NCBI GenBank assembly: GCA_902464495.1
Contig: CABQJK010000032.1
Location: 1-20,294 of the forward strand
DNA from: an uncultured Collinsella sp.
GTDB lineage: Bacteria; Actinomycetota; Coriobacteriia; Coriobacteriales; Coriobacteriaceae
Length of the DNA: 20,294 bases
Direction: 5' to 3'
The notes under the pieces are model-generated. The model ran no database searches. It was not told the DNA's origin and saw only the letters and a list, made by a program, of their open reading frames with translations. Numbering within the stretch: position 1 is the first letter of the stretch; each line of letters begins with the position of its first letter. This document shows positions 15,383 to 20,294 of this stretch, one piece after another. Position numbers and translations under genes: made by a program.

Positions 15383-15601
15383 GAAGGCCCTCCCCAATCC
15401 ATGAGGACGGCAAGCAGTGGCTCGCTATATGTGTGTCGTCGTCCCCATCGATGCAAATATACGCCCCCCCCCGCGCAGAAACGCAAGGCAGGACATCGCT
15501 ATATGCTTAAAAGTGTAGCAATTTAAACGACCCGCCATTCCGCGTCAGGTTGCCACTCGGTCGTCAAATCGAACCATTCGCGCCATCAAAGGGGCTCGGC
15601 A
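15383..15601. other. Leader and upstream region of the adhesin gene
   Basis: This gene-free stretch holds the adhesin ribosome binding site (GGGGAGGG on the minus strand, about 15387-15394), a leader of about 65 nt, the G-tract promoter, and upstream DNA with AT-rich patches around 15505-15530 (TTTAAATTG on the minus strand). A second, weaker promoter could lie in those patches. No small ORF with a ribosome binding site was seen. Confidence 0.4.
15456..15486 (-). promoter_or_regulatory. Candidate adhesin promoter with a nine-G tract in the spacer
   Basis: On the minus strand TTGCGT (15481-15486) and TATATT (15456-15461) are separated by 19 nt that include nine consecutive G (plus-strand C at 15464-15472). 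TATATT matches the -10 consensus at five of six positions; the -35 keeps TTG. The predicted start near 15448 leaves a leader of about 65 nt before ATG 15382. A tract of seven G would give the optimal 17-nt spacer, so tract length could set promoter strength. Confidence 0.5.
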
Positions 15602-15628
15602 GGATAAAACCGTCGGCAATCTTTATCC
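15602..15628. repeat. Short inverted repeat at the edge of the palindrome cluster
   Basis: GGATAAA (15602-15608) and TTTATCC (15622-15628) are perfect inverted repeats around a 13-nt loop. It is the first of four consecutive palindromic units reaching to 16024. Confidence 0.5.
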
Positions 15629-15646
15629 CCACAGCCCCACAAGGCA

Positions 15647-15724
15647 GCTAATTTGGGACGGGGCTTTTTTGACTACTTGGGCAATCAGATCGGCATGTAG
15701 TCAAAATAGCCATCCCAAATAGAC
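15647..15724. repeat. 78-bp palindromic element 1
   Basis: The left arm 15647-15676 (begins GCTAATTTGGGA, ends TTTGACTAC) pairs with the right arm 15697-15724 (begins GTAGTCAAAA, ends CCCAAATAGAC) with a few mismatches. A plus-strand GGGGCTTTTTT lies in the left arm and could pair with AGCCCC at about 15633 as a terminator-like alternative fold. No gene is encoded. Confidence 0.6.
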
Positions 15725-15738
15725 TGATCTGGTGCTGC

Positions 15739-15898
15739 GCCACGAAAAGGGCCTATCTACTACGTTTGGACCGCAGGGGTCGACCATAGCCGACTTTTTC
15801 GGAAATCGGCAAGCTCTCTACCTGCGGTTTCATTTTTGCAAATTCCGAGATGGTCGAGGTAGCTCGGTTAAACGTAGTAGATGGCCGCATTTCGTGGC
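15739..15898. repeat. 160-bp element 2 with 29-bp terminal inverted repeats (MITE-like)
   Basis: The ends 15739-15767 and 15870-15898 are inverted repeats matching at 25 of 29 positions; both include ATCTACTACGTTT or its complement and a CCACGAAA/TTTCGTGG terminus. Inside are further pairs: ACCGCAGG with CCTGCGGT, GTCGACCAT with ATGGTCGAG, and a GCCGA...TCGGC hairpin. Terminal repeats, small size and lack of a gene suggest either a miniature mobile element or a highly structured RNA. Open frames on both strands here lack ribosome binding sites. Confidence 0.55.
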
Positions 15899-15945
15899 AA
15901 ACGGTCCGACCCAAGGCCCAGGGCGGCCAACCTCGAATGGCCATT

Positions 15946-16024
15946 CTCGAAGCTGCGGTGGAATACGGACTGAATTGGCGCCTTAAAGGCAAAAACACTC
16001 CGTATTTCACCGCAACTTATCGAG
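15946..16024. repeat. 79-bp palindromic element 3 downstream of the tadA fusion gene
   Basis: The left arm 15946-15969 (CTCGAAGCTGCGGTGGAATA, then CGGA) pairs with the right arm 15999-16024 (TCCGTATTTCACCGC onward), with one internal mismatch in 15 and a bulge near the base. The inner sequence GCCTTAAAGGC forms a small hairpin. It begins 10 nt past the stop of the minus-strand fusion gene, so it may end that transcript, although no strong U-run follows. Confidence 0.6.
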
Positions 16025-16034
16025 GGGATGGGTT

Positions 16035-17816
16035 TTAGAGGCGGGCGAGGTCGTAGGCTTGGGCGGCTGACTCGCCGGCACAGATGAGGTTGGTTGTGGC
16101 TTCTTGCGGATCGAGTGCCTGTTCCAGGTCCATGGGCTTGCGGCAAATCGGCAAAACCAAGTCGATACCCTGCTCATACACCGTGTCCAGGCTGACGGCG
16201 CGACCGCCCACGACGGCGACCACCGGCTTGCCATATCGCTTCGCGCGGCGGGCCACGCCCACCGGTGCCTTACCGGCGGCGGACTGCTCATCCATATTGC
16301 CCTCGCCCGTTATGACCAGGTCGACATCGCGCACGCGGTCGTCAAATCCCACGAGATCGAGCACCGTCTCCACGCCCGAACACAGCTCCGCGCCAAGCGC
16401 CAACAGCGCGGCACCCAGACCGCCGGCGGCACCGGCACCGGGCACGCCGAGCACCGAGCCAAACGTCCGCGCACCCTCGGGCACGCGCAGTAACCCCTGA
16501 GCCCGTGCCTCGGCAATCGCCGCATCGAGCAGGCGACCGTAGTCGACCATCCAGCTGTCGCACCTGCTCAGCGCCTCGGCATCATCCGTCGGCAGGCCCT
16601 TCTGCCCACCGAACACCGCTAGGGCGCCTCGGCGTCCCACAAGCGGATTCTCGACATCGGAAAGCACCACGACACGCGCGCCGCTCAGCGCCCGAAGCGC
16701 TGGCGCCAAATCGATACTCACCACGTGTTCGAGACCCGCGAGACCGGGAGCGATATCGCGGCCGTGCTCATCGACAAGGCGCGCGCCCAGCGCCTGCAGC
16801 ATACCGGCGCCACCGTCGTTGGTGGCGCTGCCGCCCAAGCCAATATAGATAGTCTTTGCCCCGGCACGAACCGCACGGAGCATCAGCCCACCCACGCCAT
16901 AGGTTGTAGCAGCCAGCGCCGACGACTCCGTGCAAGGCGAGTACCCGATGCCCGCGGCTTCGGCCATCTCAATAACAGCCGACTCATGCTCGACATCAAC
17001 CAGCATCCGGGCAGGCACACGCTCGCCCAAGGGCCCTGCAACCTCGCAGGTCACAAGCTCGCCACCGCAGGCGGCAACGGCATCGAGCGTTCCCTCACCA
17101 CCATCTGCCAGCGGCAATGTGCGCACCTCGGCATCGGGCCAAACGCGGCGCACGCCTTCGGCAACGGCCTCCTCCGCCTGCGCACTCGACACGCTGCCCT
17201 TAAAGGAATCGATCGCCAGCAGCACGCGACGCGGTCGGCGCTGCACGGGGCCAAAGCCAGGCGCCGCACCAGCATCCTCGTCGGCATCAGCCAGCGCCGC
17301 GGCATGAGCGGCATGCGCCTCAAGATCGGCCCCGCAACCGCAATCAGCACCATCGGTGCCACGCAGCCCACTAAAATAGCTGCTCAACACCTCACGACAC
17401 TCGTCTGCCAGCACACCGGCGGTCACATTAAACCGATGATTCAGGCGCGAGTCGGCATTCAAATCGTATAGGGATCCCAACGCGCCCGCCTTGGCGTCGC
17501 TCGCGCCATACACGCAGCGCCCCACGCGCGCGTTGACCATAAGCCCCGCACACATGCAGCAGGGCTCGAGCGTCACATAGACCGTACAGTCGGAAAGGCG
17601 CCAGCGACCGAGCGACCGAGCAGCAGCGCACAGGGCCGCGAACTCTGCATGCGCCGAAGGGTCCTGGTCGAGCTCGCGGCGATTATGCGCTCGCGCAACG
17701 ATCTCACCTGCACGCACCACTACGGCTCCGATGGGCACCTCGCCCACCGCAGCAGCGGTGCGAGCCTCCGCCAACGCCTCGCGCATGAACTTCTCGTCGA
17801 TTTCGGTGATCGTCAT
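16035..17816 (-). CDS. tadA: TadA tRNA adenosine deaminase fused to glycerate kinase (593 aa)
   Basis: One uninterrupted frame carries two enzymes. Residues 1-150 are a TadA deaminase, which converts A34 to inosine in tRNA-Arg(ACG). The zinc and catalytic motifs are complete: HAE (His56, Glu58) and PCCMC (Cys86, Cys89), with a VPIGAVVV strand before them. An Ala/Asp/Gly-rich linker spans ~151-195. Residues ~196-593 are a GlxK/GarK-type glycerate kinase (PF02595): AIDSFKGSVSS, PLADGGEGTLDA, GLGGSATNDGGAGMLQALG, DVENPLVG, PGAGAAGGLGAALLALG and ITGEGNMDEQS, about the normal full length. It should phosphorylate D-glycerate with ATP. I chose ATG 17816 because GGAAGG lies 7-12 nt upstream; the longer frame to 17867 lacks such a site. 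The two activities share no pathway, so the fusion is unexpected. The gene is divergent from tRNA-Ser, with 51 nt between them. Confidence 0.92.
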   Translation of the reverse strand: MTITEIDEKFMREALAEARTAAAVGEVPIGAVVVRAGEIVARAHNRRELDQDPSAHAEFAALCAAARSLGRWRLSDCTVYVTLEPCCMCAGLMVNARVGRCVYGASDAKAGALGSLYDLNADSRLNHRFNVTAGVLADECREVLSSYFSGLRGTDGADCGCGADLEAHAAHAAALADADEDAGAAPGFGPVQRRPRRVLLAIDSFKGSVSSAQAEEAVAEGVRRVWPDAEVRTLPLADGGEGTLDAVAACGGELVTCEVAGPLGERVPARMLVDVEHESAVIEMAEAAGIGYSPCTESSALAATTYGVGGLMLRAVRAGAKTIYIGLGGSATNDGGAGMLQALGARLVDEHGRDIAPGLAGLEHVVSIDLAPALRALSGARVVVLSDVENPLVGRRGALAVFGGQKGLPTDDAEALSRCDSWMVDYGRLLDAAIAEARAQGLLRVPEGARTFGSVLGVPGAGAAGGLGAALLALGAELCSGVETVLDLVGFDDRVRDVDLVITGEGNMDEQSAAGKAPVGVARRAKRYGKPVVAVVGGRAVSLDTVYEQGIDLVLPICRKPMDLEQALDPQEATTNLICAGESAAQAYDLARL

Positions 17817-17867
17817 CGTTCGCCTTCCCTGTTGCAAATTCAAAACGATGCTATCATTACGACTCAC

Positions 17868-17957
17868 GGAGAGATGGCAGAGCGGTTGAATGCGGCGGTC
17901 TTGAAAACCGTTGAGCGCGAGAGCGTTCCGGGGGTTCGAATCCCCCTCTCTCCGCCA
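17868..17957 (+). tRNA. tRNA-Ser (anticodon UGA)
   Basis: The acceptor stem GGAGAGA/TCTCTCC, discriminator G and encoded CCA are all present. The anticodon loop CTTGAAAA gives anticodon TGA. The long variable arm (GAGCGCGAGAGCGTTC) is typical of serine tRNAs, and GGTTCGAATCC forms the T loop. It decodes UCA and wobble codons. A possible promoter just upstream (TTGCAA at 17832 with TATCAT at 17852) has a short 14-nt spacer and is weak. Confidence 0.96.
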
Positions 17958-17960
17958 CTT

Positions 17961-18545
17961 TTAGTGATGCACCGGCGTCATGGTCCGCTCAAACAGCGCA
18001 TCGACCACGTCGGCCATCTCGGGTCGACGCTCAAGATCGTGGCCCGATTCCCACCATATCGTGAAAAGTCGAATAATACCGCCGGCGACAAACTCAGACG
18101 TTGTCTCGAGTGACACGGGGGCCAGGGCATCCTCGGCAAGCACGTTCATCACACGCTCGCGGATGGAGCGGGCAATACGGTCGCAAATAACGTTGGTCAA
18201 CATGCCCGACATGCTGCTTGCCAAAATGTTATCCATGAGCTGCTCGTGCGCCAGAATCAAATCCATGGCATCGTCCAAAATCGCGTGCCGAAGCGCGCGC
18301 ACGTCCTCGGCAGACACTGCGCCGGCCTCATCGGGCTGTTTTTGCGGCAAGCCCGACATGAGCCCATCGATATAAAAGGCAAAGTAATCGTTCTTGTCGC
18401 GAAAGTGCTTGTAGAACGTCGTGCGGCGAATCATGGCGCGGTCGCACAGCATGGCAACCGTCAGGTCCTCAAAACGATGCTCCTCGAGAAGCTCGGTAAA
18501 GGCATCGAACAGGGCACGATAGGTTTTCTTGATGCGAAGGTCCAT
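17961..18545 (-). CDS. TetR/AcrR-family transcriptional regulator (194 aa)
   Basis: The N-terminus carries a TetR-type DNA-binding domain: MDLRIKKTYRALFDAFTELL for helix 1 and LTVAMLCDRAMIRRTTFYKH followed by FRDKNDYF for the helix-turn-helix. The rest is an all-helical ligand and dimer domain resembling the TetR_C group found near DhaS-like regulators (SEFVAGGIIRLFTIWWESG is the family-like helix). I chose ATG 18545, which starts at the usual distance from the first helix; GAGG sits 12 nt upstream, a bit far. ATG 18557 is an alternative. The longer frame to 18818 runs into lemA and is not believable. The stop is 3 nt from the 3' end of tRNA-Ser, which converges on it. The ligand is unknown. 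The divergent arrangement with lemA makes lemA a possible target. Confidence 0.85.
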   Translation of the reverse strand: MDLRIKKTYRALFDAFTELLEEHRFEDLTVAMLCDRAMIRRTTFYKHFRDKNDYFAFYIDGLMSGLPQKQPDEAGAVSAEDVRALRHAILDDAMDLILAHEQLMDNILASSMSGMLTNVICDRIARSIRERVMNVLAEDALAPVSLETTSEFVAGGIIRLFTIWWESGHDLERRPEMADVVDALFERTMTPVHH

Positions 18546-18681
18546 CCGTATCGCCATCCTCAGGGCAAAGACAACGCTCGTCAATCTGTCGCATATCTTA
18601 CACCTGTACCTCGCGCGCTTTGCCCCGGTACCGACCCCGCCGAAAACATAACGCTTGCCGGAAAGTTCGGCACGGCAAAAC

Positions 18682-18712
18682 GTTGCGGGTATACTAGTAG
18701 CGTTATACCAAC
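18682..18712 (+). promoter_or_regulatory. Candidate lemA promoter -10 within an inverted repeat
   Basis: TATACT (18690-18695) is a good -10 about 60 nt before the lemA start; the best upstream -35 (TTCGGC at 18666) is poor. The -10 lies in an inverted repeat, GGTATA (18689-18694) against TATACC (18704-18709), with flanking GTTG and CAAC. Such a site over a weak-35 promoter could be an operator. The binding protein, possibly the neighbouring TetR regulator, is inferred. Confidence 0.4.
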
Positions 18713-18756
18713 GGCAGCTGGCGCATGCCGCCGCGGCCATTCGAAACGGAGACATC

Positions 18757-19308
18757 ATGATTACCGTCATCATCGGCATCGTTGTTGTCATTGTGATTGT
18801 CTGCGCCATCGCCGGCATCTACAACAACATGGTCACCAAGCGTAACCGCATCGATAACGCCTGGCAGAACATCGATACGCAGCTGCAGCGCCGCAACGAC
18901 CTGATCCCCAACCTGGTCGAGACCGTCAAGGGCTACGCCAAGCACGAGCAAGAGACGCTCTCCGCCGTGATCAGTGCGCGTAACACCGCCGTCAAGGCCA
19001 CCACGCCCGAGGCCAAGATGGAAGCCGACAACGTGCTGACCGGTGCGCTACGCCAGCTCTTTGCCGTGGCCGAGGCCTACCCCGATCTTAAGGCAAACAC
19101 CAACTTTACGCAGCTGCAGGCATCGCTCGAGGATACCGAGAACAAGATTAGCTACGCACGCCAGAGCTACAACGACTGCGTGCTCAGCTACAACAACGCC
19201 ATCCAGACGTTCCCGGCCGTCATCTTTGCCGGCATCTTCCAGTTTAAGGAGCGCCAGGGCTTCGAGGCCGCCGAGGCCGCCCGCCAGGCACCGACCGTCA
19301 AGTTCTAA
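18757..19308 (+). CDS. lemA: LemA family membrane protein (183 aa)
   Basis: The N-terminus is a single hydrophobic segment (ITVIIGIVVVIVIVCAIAGI), followed by the strongly conserved LemA pattern YNNMVTKRNRIDNAWQNID, VQLKRR-like TQLQRRNDLIPNLVETVKGY, then KHEQETLSAVISAR. The C-terminal part has SYARQSYNDCVLSYNNAIQT, FPAVIFAGIFQF and the closing FKERQGFEA. Its length is normal for the family. LemA proteins are membrane-tethered helical bundles exposed outside or at the envelope; their precise role is unclear, with links to envelope stress and to HtpX or TPM-domain proteins in other species. None of those partners follows here: a terminator comes 37 nt after the stop, so the gene is monocistronic. 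I chose ATG 18757, with GGAG 6-9 nt upstream. Confidence 0.93.
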   Translation: MITVIIGIVVVIVIVCAIAGIYNNMVTKRNRIDNAWQNIDTQLQRRNDLIPNLVETVKGYAKHEQETLSAVISARNTAVKATTPEAKMEADNVLTGALRQLFAVAEAYPDLKANTNFTQLQASLEDTENKISYARQSYNDCVLSYNNAIQTFPAVIFAGIFQFKERQGFEAAEAARQAPTVKF

Positions 19309-19344
19309 CAGATCCGCAGCGTATCCTTATTCGGGTATATGCAT

Positions 19345-19390
19345 AAACCGCCCCGTCGAATGCATACTTCGACGGGGCGGTTTCCTTTTT
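19345..19390 (+). terminator. Rho-independent terminator of lemA
   Basis: A perfect 13-bp stem (CCGCCCCGTCGAA and its complement TTCGACGGGGCGG) around a 7-nt loop is followed by TTTCCTTTTT. AAA precedes the stem. Confidence 0.92.
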
Positions 19391-19422
19391 CGCGAAGGTC
19401 CCCCTCTAAGCGCCGTGCATTT

Positions 19423-19650
19423 TTAGGAGTATTCAACATAACCAAGAGCTTCGGGCGCCACGATAAATGCCAAAGACCGCGAATGTCCCTGCAAATCAAA
19501 CGCTGCCAGCCCATAACCCCGCCCATCATTCGTAGAAAACATCGAGAAATCCCGATTTTTGCCCGAGGTCGGTATGCAGGGGCCTTCGATTGCAGAATAC
19601 TCGCAAAAATACACGTCGCCGCCACCCCCACATGGCGCGAACCAAAACAA
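19423..19650 (-). other. Doubtful 75-codon frame, possibly a decayed gene or repeat
   Basis: The frame ends with a stop at 19423 and contains protein-like stretches (RDFSMFSTNDGRGYGLAAFD and SLAFIVAPEALGYVEYS). However, it begins within the tail of a minus-strand terminator, has only a TTG start, and lacks a ribosome binding site and promoter. I recognise no family. It could be the tail of a lost gene or a dispersed genomic repeat. Apart from this I see nothing in 19391-19641. Confidence 0.2.
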
Positions 19651-19673
19651 AAGCGCGGCCTAAAAGGCCGCGC
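19642..19673 (-). terminator. Minus-strand terminator downstream of ilvE
   Basis: On the minus strand the hairpin GCGCGGCC/GGCCGCGC with a 5-nt loop is followed by TTTTGTTTTGG. It lies about 200 nt past the ilvE stop, on the far side of the long foldback, and is the best U-tailed terminator for that gene. Confidence 0.75.
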
Positions 19674-19727
19674 GCCATCTTTAATTCAGATCTATATTGC
19701 CCGTAACGGCAGCGCCGAGGTAACGCA

Positions 19728-19852
19728 GGCCCGAGGGCAACCTTCCTTTCCGGCGCACTCCGCAGGACGAAAGAACCCCCGCCGCACGAAGTGCGCAGCG
19801 GGGGTTCTTTCATGTCCGAGGACGCGCCGGAAAGGAAGGTTGCCCTCGGGCC
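19728..19852. repeat. 125-nt near-perfect foldback between lemA and ilvE
   Basis: The outer arms 19728-19756 and 19824-19852 are a perfect 29-bp inverted repeat (GGCCCGAGGGCAACC... against ...GGTTGCCCTCGGGCC). After unpaired segments of about 12 nt, a perfect 14-bp inner stem follows (GAAAGAACCCCCGC at 19769-19782 and its complement at 19798-19811), capped by GCAC-GAA-GTGC. The inner stem with TTCTTTC tails can act as a bidirectional terminator. The outer arms are longer than termination needs. Confidence 0.8.
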
Positions 19853-19869
19853 GGACAGGTAAAAGCAGA

Positions 19870-20294
19870 TTACGCGACGACGTAGACCCAGTTGTGCTTA
19901 TCCTCAACGGCACCAGACTGAATGCCGGTCAGGGTCTCGCGGAGCTTCTTCATCACAGGGCCGATCTCGGTGTAGCCAGCCGGGAAGGTCACGGTCTCGT
20001 CGGCGCCGTAGACCTTGTTGTCAATCTCGCCAACCGGGGAGATGACGGCAGCGGTGCCGCACAGGCCGCACTCGACAAAGGTACCGGCCTTGACCTCGGC
20101 CCACTCGACGGGACGCTGGTCAACGGTCATGCCCAGGTCCTGAGCAACCTGGACGAGCGAACGACGGGTGATGGAGGGCAGGATGGAGTCGGTGTGCGAC
20201 TGCGGAACGACAAGGGTGCCGTCCTCCTTCACGAACAGGACGTTAGCGCCACCGGTCTCCTCGACATAGGTGCGGGACTCGGAGTCGAGATACA
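19870..20294 (-). CDS. ilvE: Branched-chain amino acid aminotransferase, C-terminal part (gene runs off right edge)
   Basis: The minus-strand frame is open from the right edge (YLDSESRTYVEETGGANVLF...) to the stop at 19870, giving about 140 C-terminal residues. Motifs of the fold-type IV PLP aminotransferase IlvE are visible: YVEETGGANVLFV, LPSITRRSLVQVAQDLG, the FVECGLCGTAAVISPVGEI glycine-rich PLP-phosphate and substrate loop, and a C-terminus with TLTGIQSGAVEDKHNWVYVV. The enzyme moves the amino group between glutamate and the 2-oxo acids of leucine, isoleucine and valine. The catalytic lysine lies in the missing N-terminal part. GTG 20232 is internal and is not the start. The gene appears followed by the foldback 19728-19852 and the terminator 19642-19673. 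Confidence 0.93.
   Translation of the reverse strand, partial: YLDSESRTYVEETGGANVLFVKEDGTLVVPQSHTDSILPSITRRSLVQVAQDLGMTVDQRPVEWAEVKAGTFVECGLCGTAAVISPVGEIDNKVYGADETVTFPAGYTEIGPVMKKLRETLTGIQSGAVEDKHNWVYVVA

Noticed and set aside
15397..15397. TTG at 15397 as the adhesin start
   Set aside because: It overlaps the GGGGAGGG ribosome binding site that serves ATG 15382.
15732..16146. Several frames of 60-92 residues on both strands in the palindrome cluster
   Set aside because: They are produced by inverted repeats without stops, and lack ribosome binding sites or families.
18546..18818. N-terminal extension of the TetR gene to 18818
   Set aside because: It would overlap the lemA start and promoter, has Met/Thr-rich low-complexity sequence, and precedes the normal first helix of TetR proteins.
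19690..19870. T-box or leucine-type attenuator for ilvE
   Set aside because: The structure is downstream of ilvE, not in its leader, and no T-box motif is present.
19526..19913. Minus-strand frames 19526-19813 and 19692-19913
   Set aside because: They translate through the perfect foldback and the ilvE 3' end; the sequence content comes from the palindrome.

Overview
The window is most like a chromosome segment from a Gram-positive, high-GC gut actinobacterium of the Coriobacteriia, probably Collinsella or a close relative. This rests on GC-rich coding with strong third-position bias, two surface proteins with Gram-positive sorting signals (LANTG, MPDTG), a LemA protein, a compact SRP RNA and many palindromic intergenic repeats. 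The genus is inferred from the style of the sequence; no search was run.

Layout. 1-970: 3' end of a coiled-coil, sortase-anchored surface protein, then a terminator. 1050-2909: a gene graveyard holding an IS21-type istB scrap, the C-terminal half of an XRE-type HTH protein and a headless DUF4143 ATPase. It is bounded by two diverged copies of a ~115-bp sequence that looks like the end of a cell-wall-anchored gene. 3074-3395: the small SRP RNA gene (minus strand) with its promoter and several hairpins. 3407-15382 (minus): one gene for a ~3,991-residue cell-wall-anchored adhesin. It has a signal peptide, a fibro-slime/PA14-like head, two CnaB-like domains, a long stalk of Spy0128-like isopeptide pilin modules interrupted by two DUF11 domains, a Gly/Ser/Pro wall-spanning linker and an MPDTG sorting signal. 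15602-16024: a dense cluster of palindromes. 16035-17816 (minus): a single-ORF fusion of tRNA adenosine deaminase (TadA) with glycerate kinase. 17868-17957: tRNA-Ser(UGA). 17961-18545 (minus): a TetR-family regulator, divergent from lemA (18757-19308, plus). 19345-19852: terminators, a doubtful small ORF and a 125-nt foldback. 19870 to the right edge (minus): C-terminal part of branched-chain aminotransferase IlvE.

The most interesting feature is the giant adhesin and its control region. Its best promoter candidate (TTGCGT / TATATT) has a run of nine G residues in the -35/-10 spacer, which is 19 nt long at this tract length. That is the classical arrangement for on/off or graded phase variation by slipped-strand mispairing. 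I therefore propose a phase-variable, isopeptide-stabilised, roughly 4,000-residue surface fibre. The C-terminal quarter of the gene is clearly richer in GC than the rest, which suggests a mosaic built from different module pools.

Housekeeping genes (ffs, tRNA-Ser, tadA, ilvE) alternate with surface-protein and decayed mobile DNA, so this looks like ordinary chromosome with accessory insertions, not a single mobile island. No sortase, CRISPR array, complete IS element or intact defence system is visible.
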